The notes below the pieces were generated by a model, which was not told the DNA's origin, did no database searches, and saw only the letters and a list, made by a program, of their open reading frames with translations. 30,515 nt of DNA. Origin: CAYUHK01 sp964475165 (lineage in GTDB: Bacteria; Verrucomicrobiota; Kiritimatiellia; JAAZAB01). A program made the position numbers and the translations under genes. Where the stretch lies: the NCBI GenBank assembly GCA_964475165.1, contig CAYYVN010000015.1, positions 1-30,515 of the forward strand, given 5' to 3'. This document shows positions 7,881 through 17,101 of the stretch, one piece after another (the stretch's first letter is position 1; every line of letters begins with the position of its first letter).

Positions 7881-9860
7881 ATGCATAAACGTTGTGTCAT
7901 TATATGCCTGGGCTTAATGAGCTGGGCCGCCTGCGCCAATGACCTGGCGCCGGCAACGAGCGCGCCCGCCTGGCCGCCCGCGCCGCCGCCGGCGGAACGC
8001 GATGCCTTTGTGAACTTCAGTTTTGATCAGGTCGATATCCGTTTTCTGGTTAAGCTGGTTGGTGACCTGACCGGCCGCCGCTTCGTGATGGATAAAGCGG
8101 TGGAAGGCAAGGTCACCGTGGTCACGCCGCCTCAGATTCCGCTCAGTGAGATCTATCCGCTCTTTCTGGCGATTCTGGAAGCCGCCGGCAGTGCCGTGGT
8201 TGAGCGCGATGGCATCTATCATGTTATCCTGCGCGAGCCGCGCCTGACCCCGGTGGCGCCGGTGCTGGGCGCAGAGGAACCGACACCCTCCACGGGGGTC
8301 ATCACCAAAGTGATTCATATCAGCCACTTGAGCGTGGCTGATCTGCGCAAAGTCCTGGAACCGATGGTGGATCAGGGTAAGACCGGCGCCCTGGGAGTTT
8401 TGGAAACCACCAATCATTTGATCATTACCGATGCCGCCGATAACATCCGCCGCATCGAAAAACTTATCGAGCAGATTGATCGTCCCGGCCTGGCGCGCTT
8501 AACCGAAATCATGCCGCTCAAATATGCGGCGGCGGCCGATATGGCCCAGGAGCTCAATCAGGCCATTGCCGGCGTGGCCGCCCGCCAGGATAGCCCCGGC
8601 GAGCGCTTGCGCCAACGTCTGCCGCGCGCCGATGGAACGCCGGCTATGCCCACCGATGCGCTGGTGGTGGCGGCCCCCCATTCCAACAGCCTGCTGCTGG
8701 TGGGTACGCCCGCCCAGATCAACGATTTGAAACGTATCATTGAACGTATGGATACCCAACCTCAAACCGGGCATGGACATCTCAAAGCCATTTTCCTCAA
8801 ATATCTATCATCCGATGAAGCCGCCAAGAGCCTGACAGCTCTGCTGGCCAAGAGCGCTGATAAACCGCAAAACCAGAAAATTGCCATCGAATCCAATATC
8901 GCCAACAATGCCTTGCTGGTGGATGCCGCCCCCCAGGATTTTGAAATGGTGCGCGAGCTGGTGATGCAGCTGGATCAGCCGCCGCTGCAGGTCTTGGTGG
9001 AAGTTATCTTCGCCGAAATGACCATGGAAAAAGGCAGCGATATCGGCGTGGAGTTCCTGGCCGGCGGTTCACCCGATCAAGGCTCCACGATCGCCGTCGG
9101 CGGGATGCGCATGGCCGAGGGCGAAGATCAGCTCATGGCGCAGGTTATGAACGGGCTGGTGCCGGCGGGCTTGACCTTCGGCGTAGCCAAGGGCGACTAT
9201 GTCGATTCCTCCGGCAAGGTCGTGCCTTATTTTCCGGCCTTGATCAATCTGAATGCCGTGCAAAAAGGGGCCCAGTTCAATATCCTCTCGCATATTCCGC
9301 TCCTGACACAGAACAATCAGGAAGCCAGCGTGACCATCGGCAAAAACATTCCCATTCTCAAATCGACCGTCTCGGGCGGGACGGGCACGGCCCGCGATTA
9401 TATCGAAAACATCGAACGCATCGATGTGGGCATTAAATTGACGGTCACCCCGCATATCAATCCGGATGGCGAAGTGCTCTTGAAACTCAACCCCAGCATC
9501 GAGGCCATCCTGGAAGAAGCCACCGGCGGAAAATCCTTCACCCCCACCATTGCCAAGCGGGAAGTGACCACCACCATGACCGTTCCCAATAACGATACGG
9601 TGGTGATCAGCGGCTTGATCCGCGAAGATACGATCACTAAGGAACGTAAAGTGCCCGGCCTGGGTTCTCTGCCGTTGCTGGGCTGGATCTTCCGCCATAA
9701 AGTGGAGATGGTCGAACGCACCAATCTGCTCATTTTTGTGACACCCCATGTCGCCACTAATCTGCATGAAATCGCCGAACTTTCCGGCCGGATCCGCGCC
9801 CAAACCTCTTTTGGCGCCAGCAATGCGCCGCCGCTGGCGCCGACGATCCCGGGAGAATGA
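7881..9860 (+). CDS. gspD: Type II secretion system secretin GspD
   Basis: A secretin of about 659 residues that forms the outer-membrane channel of a type II secretion or related system. I start it at ATG 7881 because this gives a signal-like N-terminus (MHKRCVIICLGLMSWAACA). The frame stays open upstream to 7746, and ATG 7833 is an alternative. Cys near the end of the hydrophobic stretch could be lipidated, but the lipobox (WAAC) is poor. The N0 domain (VNFSFDQVDIRFLVKLVGDLTG) is followed by N1-N3 repeats (KVIHISHLSVADLRKVLEP; LKYAAAADMAQELN; IFLKYLSSDEAAKSL). The C-terminal secretin domain contains VLVEVIFAEM, VPNNDTVVISGLI and VPGLGSLPLLGWIF. It is followed at once by gspE and gspF. Confidence 0.9.
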   Translation: MHKRCVIICLGLMSWAACANDLAPATSAPAWPPAPPPAERDAFVNFSFDQVDIRFLVKLVGDLTGRRFVMDKAVEGKVTVVTPPQIPLSEIYPLFLAILEAAGSAVVERDGIYHVILREPRLTPVAPVLGAEEPTPSTGVITKVIHISHLSVADLRKVLEPMVDQGKTGALGVLETTNHLIITDAADNIRRIEKLIEQIDRPGLARLTEIMPLKYAAAADMAQELNQAIAGVAARQDSPGERLRQRLPRADGTPAMPTDALVVAAPHSNSLLLVGTPAQINDLKRIIERMDTQPQTGHGHLKAIFLKYLSSDEAAKSLTALLAKSADKPQNQKIAIESNIANNALLVDAAPQDFEMVRELVMQLDQPPLQVLVEVIFAEMTMEKGSDIGVEFLAGGSPDQGSTIAVGGMRMAEGEDQLMAQVMNGLVPAGLTFGVAKGDYVDSSGKVVPYFPALINLNAVQKGAQFNILSHIPLLTQNNQEASVTIGKNIPILKSTVSGGTGTARDYIENIERIDVGIKLTVTPHINPDGEVLLKLNPSIEAILEEATGGKSFTPTIAKREVTTTMTVPNNDTVVISGLIREDTITKERKVPGLGSLPLLGWIFRHKVEMVERTNLLIFVTPHVATNLHEIAELSGRIRAQTSFGASNAPPLAPTIPGE

Positions 9861-9863
9861 TGC

Positions 9864-11447
9864 ATGCTCTCTGACCTGTCAGCCCCCGAGCTTCTGCCAG
9901 AGGATCTCAAAGATTTAGCCCATAAATTTCATCTGAGAATAGTGGAGAGCGTGCCCGATGAGATGCTGGCTCCGCAACTGGTGATGGATCTACCAGTGGA
10001 ATGGGCTCGCGCGCATGGCATGCTGCCGGTGCAGCAGGGCGACCGCGCCGCTTTGTTGACTTGCAATCCCGCCGATATCAACGGACAAAAACATCTCGAG
10101 CTGCTTTTGGGCCGTGAGCTGGAGCCATTATTGGCCGCGCGAGCCACCGTGGCCGCGGCGATTGAGCGCTGCTATTTCAGCGGCCAGGAAACGCCCCAAG
10201 AATTCCTGCGCGACCTGCAACCATCCCTGCCAGCCGCCCGCGATGAATCGCGCGCCGATGACCTGTTGCAGGTGGCCGAACACGCCCCGGTGACTCAGCT
10301 GATCAACCTGATCCTGGTGGAAGCCCTCAAAGCGGGTGCTTCGGATATCCATATCGAACCGTTCGAATCCAGCCTGCGCGTGCGCTATCGCATCGATGGC
10401 CTGCTCTATGATCAGGCCGCGCCGCCCAAACATTTGGAGCCGGCTCTGGTTTCGCGCCTGAAGGTTATGGCGCGCATGGATATATCGGAGAAACGCCTGC
10501 CGCAGGATGGCGTGGCGCGGGTGCGCGTTGGGCAGCGCGAGATTGATATCAGGGTATCCAGTATTCCGGTGGCGGAAGGCGAACGGGTCGTCCTGCGTTT
10601 ATTGCACCGCGATGTGGCCCTCTTGCCCCTGGCGGGGCTGGGGCTGGGCGATAGCATGCTGGCTGATTTGGAGGCCATCCTCCAGGAAGCGCGCGGTATC
10701 ATCCTGGTCTGCGGCCCAACCGGCAGCGGCAAGACCACCACTCTCTATGCGGCGCTGCAGCGCCTCAATAAGGAACGCACCAATATTCTGACCATCGAGG
10801 ATCCCATTGAATATCAACTGCCGGATATCGGGCAGATCCAGGTCAAGCCCAAGATCGGGCTCACCTTTGCCGCCGGCTTGCGCCATATCCTGCGCCAGGA
10901 TCCGGATACTATTCTGGTGGGCGAAATTCGCGATTTGGAAACAGCCGAAATCGCCATGCGCGCCTCGCTGACCGGCCATCTGGTTTTCAGCACGCTGCAT
11001 ACCAATAATGCGCCCGAGGCCATCGTGCGCTTGTGCGATATGGGCATTGAACCCTATCTGTTGGCGGCTTCCTTGCGCGCCGTGCTGGCCCAACGCCTGG
11101 TGCGCCGCCTGTGCCCCGCCTGCCGTAAAACAATCCTGCCCAATGCCGCCGGGCTGCCGGCGCTTCTCAAAAATAAGCTCGGCTCCCAACCGGTCTGGGA
11201 GGCCCAGGGTTGTGCCGCATGCCTGGAAGGATACCGCGGCCGGATCGGACTTTTCGAATTGATGGTGGTGGATGAGGAACTGGGCGAGGCCGTGCGCACC
11301 GGCCACAGCGCCAGCCAGGCCTTGATGGAACTGGCTATCCGCAAGGGTATGACCACGCTGCTGGCTGATGGTCTGGCCAAGATGGCCCAGGGCATCACCA
11401 GCCTTTCGGAACTGGCGCGCGCCATCGGCCGCAGTCCCGGCGCCTGA
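9864..11447 (+). CDS. gspE: Type II secretion system ATPase GspE
   Basis: A 527-residue cytosolic secretion ATPase that powers pseudopilus assembly at the inner membrane. An N-terminal GspE/MshE-type domain (1-125) precedes the catalytic core: Walker A GPTGSGKT (284-291), Asp box IEDPIEY (311-317), Walker B ILVGEIRD (350-357) and His box GHLVFSTLHT (371-380). A Cys4 zinc motif (CPAC 417-420 and C450/C453) is typical of GspE and PilB. The start lies 3 bases after the gspD stop and follows a GGGAGA ribosome binding site. PilB of a type IV pilus is the alternative name; pairing with gspD and gspF favours GspE. Confidence 0.93.
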   Translation: MLSDLSAPELLPEDLKDLAHKFHLRIVESVPDEMLAPQLVMDLPVEWARAHGMLPVQQGDRAALLTCNPADINGQKHLELLLGRELEPLLAARATVAAAIERCYFSGQETPQEFLRDLQPSLPAARDESRADDLLQVAEHAPVTQLINLILVEALKAGASDIHIEPFESSLRVRYRIDGLLYDQAAPPKHLEPALVSRLKVMARMDISEKRLPQDGVARVRVGQREIDIRVSSIPVAEGERVVLRLLHRDVALLPLAGLGLGDSMLADLEAILQEARGIILVCGPTGSGKTTTLYAALQRLNKERTNILTIEDPIEYQLPDIGQIQVKPKIGLTFAAGLRHILRQDPDTILVGEIRDLETAEIAMRASLTGHLVFSTLHTNNAPEAIVRLCDMGIEPYLLAASLRAVLAQRLVRRLCPACRKTILPNAAGLPALLKNKLGSQPVWEAQGCAACLEGYRGRIGLFELMVVDEELGEAVRTGHSASQALMELAIRKGMTTLLADGLAKMAQGITSLSELARAIGRSPGA

Positions 11448-11492
11448 TGGCCTCAGCCCGACCGCGCAGCTGCCAAAAAATAAGGTGCATTC

Positions 11493-12701
11493 ATGATCAC
11501 TTTTGAATACACAGGCTATGATGCCGCTGGCCGCTCCCAAAAAGGCATGATCGAAGCCCTGGATAGTAAGCAGGCCAGGGAAAAACTGATCCAGGCGGGT
11601 ATCTTGACTGAATGGTTGGCTCCGGCCGGTGCCCAGGCCCGCCGCCGCGGTTTCCGTCAGCCACGCTTCTCGCTGGCACAGCGCGCCGCATTTTATCGGG
11701 AATTGGCCTCCCTGCTCCAGGCCGGCTTACCCTTGCTGGCCGCTCTGGAACTCTTGATCCAAGCGCCTGATACCGGCAGCCTGCGGCCGCGGCTGGCACA
11801 TATCCGCGATAAAATACGCGAGGGCGCCTCCCTCAGCCTGGCTTTAGACGCCACCGGCGAGTTGAGCACCCATGAAAGGAGTATCCTGGCCGCCGGCGAA
11901 CAGGCCGCGGTCTTGGATAAGGTATTGGAACGCCTGGCCGATTTCATGGAAGAGCAACAGCAGCTACGTGAAAAAATCATCACGGCGCTGATTTATCCCG
12001 CTATCCTGATGCTCGTAGCCCTGGGGATCGCCATCGGATTACTGGGCTTTGCCATGCCGCGCCTGGGCCTTTTACTTACCGAACAAACCCGCGTGGCCAT
12101 TCCTGGCTTAACGCGCCTGATGATTCAGGCTGGGCACTGGGTTGCTTTTTGGGGTCTGCCGCTGCTAGCCGCTGGCGCCCTGGTGGCCGTGGCAGTCTGG
12201 CAACGCCTGCGGCGCGATGCATCCTTTCTGCGCCGGATCCATCAACGCGCTTTGGGCTTGCCCATCATCGGCCCCGGCTACGCTATCCTGATCAATCTGC
12301 GCTTCGCGCGGACTTTGGCCCTGCTCTTACATGGCGGGGTCTCCTTGATCGACGGCCTGGTCTTAGCCGGTCAAGCCACCGGCAACAGCTGGGTGAGCGC
12401 CGCCACGCAGCGCGAAGCCGAGGCTGTGCGGCATGGCGCCAGTCTGGCCGAGGCCTTGCGGCGCATCCCGCCCCTGGCCGCCTCCTTGGCCGGCTGGGTG
12501 CAGGTGGGCGAGGCCGCCGGGGCGCTGGAACATATGCTGGAAACAGCCGCGCGCCGCCTGCAACAGCAATGGGACCGCTTCCTGACACGCCGCCTGGCCC
12601 TGCTGGAACCGGCTTTGATTATCCTGATTGGCGCGTTTGTCTTGCTGGTGGTGCTGGCCATCATCCTGCCCATTACCGCCTTACAGCAATCCCTGCGCTG
12701 A
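11493..12701 (+). CDS. gspF: Type II secretion system inner-membrane protein GspF
   Basis: A 402-residue polytopic platform protein that couples GspE to pseudopilin assembly. The N-terminus (FEYTGYDAAGRSQKGMIEA) is the usual GspF/PilC start. Two T2SSF repeats each carry the family pattern (FYRELASLLQAGLPLLAALE near residue 67; FARTLALLLHGGVSLIDGL near 271). Hydrophobic spans are seen at about 165-190, 210-235 and 375-397. AAGGTG lies 5 bases before the ATG. The gap to gspE is 45 bases. It is the last gene of the unit; no gspG-K pseudopilin genes follow. Confidence 0.92.
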   Translation: MITFEYTGYDAAGRSQKGMIEALDSKQAREKLIQAGILTEWLAPAGAQARRRGFRQPRFSLAQRAAFYRELASLLQAGLPLLAALELLIQAPDTGSLRPRLAHIRDKIREGASLSLALDATGELSTHERSILAAGEQAAVLDKVLERLADFMEEQQQLREKIITALIYPAILMLVALGIAIGLLGFAMPRLGLLLTEQTRVAIPGLTRLMIQAGHWVAFWGLPLLAAGALVAVAVWQRLRRDASFLRRIHQRALGLPIIGPGYAILINLRFARTLALLLHGGVSLIDGLVLAGQATGNSWVSAATQREAEAVRHGASLAEALRRIPPLAASLAGWVQVGEAAGALEHMLETAARRLQQQWDRFLTRRLALLEPALIILIGAFVLLVVLAIILPITALQQSLR

Positions 12702-12732
12702 ACGCGGCGGCGCGCCGCAGCCGCTAAAGCAT

Positions 12733-12760
12733 TTGACACTCTCACCAAAGAAGGTATCAT
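12733..12760 (+). promoter_or_regulatory. Strong sigma-70 promoter of tRNA-Val, possibly also of hydGFE
   Basis: A perfect TTGACA (12733-12738) and TATCAT (12755-12760) are separated by 16 bases. Transcription would begin near 12767, about 55 bases before the tRNA. No terminator is evident between the tRNA and hydG. Confidence 0.65.
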
Positions 12761-12821
12761 CGTGGGGTTGTTGTTTCTGCGAGCAACAGGGGTCCACCGA
12801 TGCTTCTGCGGCGTTGGTCTC

Positions 12822-12898
12822 GGGCGATTAGCTCAGCTGGCTAGAGCACTACCTTGACATGGTAGGGGTCGGAGGTTCGAGCCCTCTATCGCCCACCA
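12822..12898 (+). tRNA. tRNA-Val, anticodon GAC
   Basis: A 77-base cloverleaf beginning GGGCGATTAGCTCAGCTGG and ending with CGCCC, discriminator A and an encoded CCA. The acceptor stem GGGCGAT pairs with ATCGCCC. The anticodon arm is CTACC-TTGACAT-GGTAG, giving anticodon GAC (valine, GUC/GUU). The T-arm is GGAGG-TTCGAGC-CCTC. All arms pair well. Confidence 0.97.
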
Positions 12899-12983
12899 TT
12901 GGACCGCGTTGCCACCATTCTTCAAGGCCGGCTTGAACCAGCCGCCGGAACAGCAGTCTTTACCTGTCAGGAGGGGGACGCTA

Positions 12984-14366
12984 ATGCTACCCGAACTTTT
13001 GGAAGAAAAAAACATCCAGCAGATCTTGAAGTCCGCGCCGGCCCCTGGCGCTGGCGTGACCGAGATCCTGGCCAAAGCCCGCCAGCTGCGCGGCTTGACG
13101 CAAAGCGAGGCGGCCCAGCTTTGCAATATCCAGGAGCCCGAGCTGCTGAGCGCACTTTTTGAAAGTGCGCGTTGGGTCAAAGACCATATCTATGGCCAGC
13201 GCCTGGTGCTTTTCGCGCCACTTTATATTTCGAACCTATGCTCCAATGATTGCCTTTACTGCGCCTTTCGAGCGCGCAACAAGCATTTGAAGCGGCGCGC
13301 TCTCACCCAAACAGAAATCGCACGGGAAGTCACCATCCTGGTGGAGCAGGGCCATAAGCGGCTGCTGCTGGTGGCCGGCGAAGCGCCGCGGGGTGGCTTG
13401 CAATATATCCTCGACAGCGTGCAGACCGTTTATGCCACCAAAAGCGGGCGGGGTGAAATCCGCCGGGTGAATGTGAATATTGCGCCGCTCACCGCGGATG
13501 AATTTCAGCAGCTCCGCGATGCGCAGATCGGCACCTATCAACTGTTTCAGGAGACCTATCACCAGCCCACCTACGAGCGCGTGCATCGCAGCGGACCCAA
13601 AGCCAACTATGCCTGGCGCCTCGCGGGCATGGATCGGGCCATGAGCGCCGGGATCAAAGATGTGGGCATTGGCGCCTTATTCGGCCTCTATGACTGGCGT
13701 TATGAAATCCTGGCCCTGCTCGGGCATGCCGCCTATCTCGAACAACGCTATGGCACCGGCCCGCATACGATCAGCGTACCGCGCCTGGAACCGGCCGATG
13801 GCTCGGAGATGGCCTCCGCTCCGCCCCATCCAGTTGACGACCTGGATTTTCAGAAAATAGTGGCGATCCTCAGGCTGGCCGTGCCTTATACCGGCATCAT
13901 TATGTCCACTCGCGAGACAGCTCCCTTGCGCCGTGCCACCTTCGCGCTGGGTGTCTCGCAGATATCAGCCGGCAGCCGCACCAATCCGGGAGGTTATGCC
14001 ACAGCTCAGCGGCCCGAAGATGAAAGCCAGTTCGCACTGGGCGATCACCGTCCGCTCGATGAAGTTATTGGCGATATCGCCACGCTCGGCTATATTCCCA
14101 GCTTCTGCACGGCCTGCTACCGGCTGGGCCGTACGGGCAAGGATTTTATGGATCTGGCCAAGCCGGGCGCCATCAAGGCCCACTGCGACCCCAACGCCCT
14201 CTCGACTTTCATGGAATATCTGCTGGATTACGCCTCGCCGGCCACCAGGCGGGTGGGGGAAGAATGCGTGCGGGCCACCTTGGCCAGTATGGCTCCCCAG
14301 GCCAGGCAGCGCGCCTTGAAAATGATCGCTAAGGTGCGCGGCGGTCAGCGCGATGTTTATTGTTAA
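12984..14366 (+). CDS. hydG: [FeFe]-hydrogenase maturation radical SAM tyrosine lyase HydG
   Basis: A 460-residue radical SAM enzyme. It cleaves tyrosine to p-cresol and makes the CO and CN- ligands of the H-cluster as an Fe(CO)2CN synthon. The SAM [4Fe-4S] motif is C86-SND-C90-LY-C93. The C-terminal auxiliary-cluster motif is present (FCTACYRLGRTGKDF, then HCDPNAL). The frame is open back to 12909, but the ATG at 12984 has a strong AGGAGG (12969-12974) and gives the normal HydG length, so I use it. It begins 85 bases after tRNA-Val and is the first gene of hydGFE. The product serves the hydrogenase encoded by the opposing operon. Confidence 0.95.
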   Translation: MLPELLEEKNIQQILKSAPAPGAGVTEILAKARQLRGLTQSEAAQLCNIQEPELLSALFESARWVKDHIYGQRLVLFAPLYISNLCSNDCLYCAFRARNKHLKRRALTQTEIAREVTILVEQGHKRLLLVAGEAPRGGLQYILDSVQTVYATKSGRGEIRRVNVNIAPLTADEFQQLRDAQIGTYQLFQETYHQPTYERVHRSGPKANYAWRLAGMDRAMSAGIKDVGIGALFGLYDWRYEILALLGHAAYLEQRYGTGPHTISVPRLEPADGSEMASAPPHPVDDLDFQKIVAILRLAVPYTGIIMSTRETAPLRRATFALGVSQISAGSRTNPGGYATAQRPEDESQFALGDHRPLDEVIGDIATLGYIPSFCTACYRLGRTGKDFMDLAKPGAIKAHCDPNALSTFMEYLLDYASPATRRVGEECVRATLASMAPQARQRALKMIAKVRGGQRDVYC

Positions 14367-14369
14367 GCC

Positions 14370-15608
14370 ATGCAACAAGCAAGTACACCCAAAGGAATGC
14401 GCCTGCATATCGGGCTCTTCGGCCGACGCAACGTTGGTAAATCCAGCCTGCTCAACGCGATTACGCGCCAGGAAGTTTCCCTCGTTTCGGATGTGGCCGG
14501 GACCACAACTGATCCGGTAGAAAAACCCATGGAACTGCTGCCGCTCGGCCCGGTGCTCTTCATCGATACCGCCGGGATCGATGATAGCGGCCAGCTGGGC
14601 GCGCTGCGCGCGGCGCGGACCCGCCAGGTATTCGAACGCACCGATCTGGGCGTGGTGATCAGCGATGGGCTGTGGGGCGAGTTTGAAAATGCTATCCTAG
14701 CCGAATTGAAGCAGCGAGGTGTGCCGGCCCTGGTGGTCTTCAATAAACAGGATCAGCGCTCAGCCCCGCCGGCCGTGCTGAAAAGCCTCAGCACTCAGGG
14801 CCTGCGCTGGGTAGAGACAGCCGCCGTGCAGGGCAGGGGCATTCTCGATTTTCGGCAGGCCTTACTGGATGTAGCGCCGGCCGAGTTCATCGAAGAGCGC
14901 GCTATCCTGGCCGACTTGGTGGGCGGCGGCCAGACAGCGCTGCTGGTGGTTCCGCTTGATAAAGCCGCTCCCAAGGGCCGCCTGATCCTGCCGCAAGCCC
15001 AGGCCATTCGCGATCTTTTGGATGCCAGAGCTCTGGCCTTGGTATTGGGCGAAAACGAATTGGCCACGGCGCTGGCCCTCTTGAAGAAGCCGCCCAAGCT
15101 GGTGGTCACCGATTCCCAGATCTTCGCCCAGGTGGCGGCTGAGACCCCGCGCTCGATTCCGCTCACCAGCTTTTCGATTCTCTTTGCGCGTTTCAAGGGC
15201 GATCTGGCCCTGCAAGTTGAGGGTACCTTGGCCATTGATCAACTGCGGCCCGGCGACCGCGTCTTGATCGCCGAGGCTTGCACTCATCATCCGATCAGCG
15301 ACGATATTGGCCGCGTCAAGATTCCGCGCTGGCTCACGGAACGGATTGGCGGCGCCCCGCATTTTGATTTTGTGCAAGGGCGCGATTTCCCCGCCGATCT
15401 GAGGCCCTATCGTCTGGTGATCCATTGCGGAGCCTGTCTCTGGAACAGGCGCGCCATGCTCTCGCGTTTACTGGAATGTCGCCGCGCCGGCGTGCCAGTC
15501 TCCAATTATGGTCTGACGATTGCCTATAGCCTGGGCATTCTGGAACGGGCCCTGGAACCTTTTCCGGCGGCAGCGGCCGTCTATCGGAGCAAACTATCAT
15601 CGGCATGA
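14370..15608 (+). CDS. hydF: [FeFe]-hydrogenase maturation GTPase and scaffold HydF
   Basis: A 412-residue GTPase and Fe-S scaffold on which the [2Fe] subcluster is assembled before transfer to apo-HydA. The G domain holds the P-loop GRRNVGKS (18-25), the Thr-rich switch I (GTTTD), DTAG (66-69) and NKQD. The C-terminal cluster motif C304-x-H306 ... C353-GA-C356 has exactly 46 residues between His and the second Cys, matching the known CxH-x(44-53)-CxxC HydF signature. It starts 3 bases after hydG and overlaps hydE by 4 bases (ATGA), so the three maturases are made together. Confidence 0.96.
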   Translation: MQQASTPKGMRLHIGLFGRRNVGKSSLLNAITRQEVSLVSDVAGTTTDPVEKPMELLPLGPVLFIDTAGIDDSGQLGALRAARTRQVFERTDLGVVISDGLWGEFENAILAELKQRGVPALVVFNKQDQRSAPPAVLKSLSTQGLRWVETAAVQGRGILDFRQALLDVAPAEFIEERAILADLVGGGQTALLVVPLDKAAPKGRLILPQAQAIRDLLDARALALVLGENELATALALLKKPPKLVVTDSQIFAQVAAETPRSIPLTSFSILFARFKGDLALQVEGTLAIDQLRPGDRVLIAEACTHHPISDDIGRVKIPRWLTERIGGAPHFDFVQGRDFPADLRPYRLVIHCGACLWNRRAMLSRLLECRRAGVPVSNYGLTIAYSLGILERALEPFPAAAAVYRSKLSSA

Positions 15609-16705
15609 AAAGCAATCCTCTGCAGAAGCGTCGTTTCCAACCCGGCTCTCTGACGCGCGCTGATTTGCAAGCTATCCTGGCGGCGCGCACACCAGCCGAA
15701 ATCGAGAATGTGCGCCGTCAGGCCCATGCCGTCTTATTAGAGCACTGTGGTCCGGAGGTCTATTATCGAGGCTTGATAGAACTTTCCAATGACTGCTCCC
15801 GCGATTGTCTTTATTGTGGGATACGCCGTTCCAACCGGGAGCTGAAGCGCTATCGCCTGAGCGAGGCTGAGCTGGTTGAAGCCGGGCGCTGGTGTGCCGA
15901 TCAAGGCTATGGCTCGGTTGTGCTGCAGGCTGGCGAGCAGCATAGGCCCAGCTTTATCCGTGAGATAGCCGCCAGCGTGCGGCGCATCAAACTGGCCACC
16001 ATCCGGCCAACGCTGCCTGAGGGGCTGGGCATTACCCTCTGCCTGGGAGAGCAGACGCGCGCGGCCTATAAACTCCTGCGGGCCGCCGGCGCCCATCGTT
16101 ACCTGCTGCGTATCGAGACCTCCAATCCAGATTTATTCGCGCGCCTCCATCCTCGCGAACAGCGCTGGACCACTCGGCTTCAATGCTTGCGCTGGTTACG
16201 CGCGGCTGGCTTTCAAGTGGGTAGTGGCGTGATGATCGGCTTGCCCGGCCAGAGCATCGCCGATTTAGCCGGCGATATCGAATTCTTTATGGCTGAGGAT
16301 ATCGATATGATTGGGATGGGCCCCTATATCCCGCACGCCGGCACACCCCTGGGCCAGGCGGCCACTTTAAGCGCTCCCGAACGCCTGCGCTTGAGTTTGT
16401 TGATGATCGCCGCTACGCGTCTGGCCCTGCCGGATATCAACATTGCCGCCACCACCGCCTTGCAGGTTCTGGACGCCGAAGGGCGCGAAAAAGGCCTGCA
16501 TTTCGGGGCCAATGTGCTGATGCCCCTCTTGACCCCCGGCGCGCACCGGGGCGATTATCTGCTTTATCCCGGTAAACCCCTGCAGGATGAAACAGCCCTG
16601 GCCTGGCGCGCGGCCTTTGAAGCCAGGCTGCTGGCTTTGGGACGGCGGATCGGGCGCGATCAATGGGGTGACGCGCCGCGCGCCCGCAAACGGCAACTAG
16701 TCTAG
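15605..16705 (+). CDS. hydE: [FeFe]-hydrogenase maturation radical SAM enzyme HydE
   Basis: A 366-residue radical SAM enzyme that acts on the HydG product and contributes to the azadithiolate-bridged diiron subcluster. The radical SAM motif is C64-SRD-C68-LY-C71, followed by GIRRSN as in HydE/BioB-type proteins. Further HydE-like blocks are VVLQAGEQ, YLLRIETSNPDLFARLHP, GSGVMIGLPGQS and DMIGMGPYIPHAGTPL. It is translationally coupled to hydF and is the last gene of this unit. Its 3' end overlaps the convergent response-regulator gene by 9 bases. Confidence 0.95.
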   Translation: MKSNPLQKRRFQPGSLTRADLQAILAARTPAEIENVRRQAHAVLLEHCGPEVYYRGLIELSNDCSRDCLYCGIRRSNRELKRYRLSEAELVEAGRWCADQGYGSVVLQAGEQHRPSFIREIAASVRRIKLATIRPTLPEGLGITLCLGEQTRAAYKLLRAAGAHRYLLRIETSNPDLFARLHPREQRWTTRLQCLRWLRAAGFQVGSGVMIGLPGQSIADLAGDIEFFMAEDIDMIGMGPYIPHAGTPLGQAATLSAPERLRLSLLMIAATRLALPDINIAATTALQVLDAEGREKGLHFGANVLMPLLTPGAHRGDYLLYPGKPLQDETALAWRAAFEARLLALGRRIGRDQWGDAPRARKRQLV

Positions 16706-17101
16706 ACGGCTCGTGCCCAAAAGCTTGTGCACTTCGGCCAGCAACAGCTCGGGAATGACCGGCTTCTCCAAGACGGCTTTGCAGGGCAACCAGGTCTCAT
16801 CCGGTTCGAACCCGTAGGGCAGTTGTTTTTTAGCGCAGATACCCGTGAGGATAATCACGGGCATATCTTGCAGGTCGGTCATTTCAGGAATACTGCGGCT
16901 CACCTCAAACCCCTCCGTATCGGTGGCCATCATCACATCCAGGATCATCAAATCCGGCTTGAACTTCAGCGCGGCCTGCAGGCCGCTGGCGCCATCATAG
17001 GCCACCTGCACAGCGAAGCCTTCGGCTTCCAAGAGCAACTTGTTAGATTCCACCAGCTCGGGATCATCATCCACCAGCAGGATTAATTTTTGATTGCTCA
17101 T
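16697..17101 (-). CDS. Receiver-only response regulator, copy 1 (last gene of the operon)
   Basis: A 134-residue stand-alone CheY-like receiver with no output domain. The acidic pocket is LVDDDPE (11-13), the phosphoacceptor is Asp55 in LMILDVMM, and the conserved Lys is in VLEKPV. Like its two neighbours it carries the unusual run DVMM-x-TDTEGFE after the Asp and a WLP-containing segment before the Lys (DETWLPCKAVLEKPV). Its start codon overlaps the stop of the middle receiver by 4 bases. The partner is probably the kinase encoded in the same operon (inference). The target is unknown; it cannot bind DNA through any domain seen here. Confidence 0.9.
   Translation of the reverse strand: MSNQKLILLVDDDPELVESNKLLLEAEGFAVQVAYDGASGLQAALKFKPDLMILDVMMATDTEGFEVSRSIPEMTDLQDMPVIILTGICAKKQLPYGFEPDETWLPCKAVLEKPVIPELLLAEVHKLLGTSRLD

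Noticed and set aside
10599..11540. Open frame of 313 codons on the minus strand
   Set aside because: Antisense to gspE, where all catalytic motifs are intact; no domain and no ribosome binding site of note.
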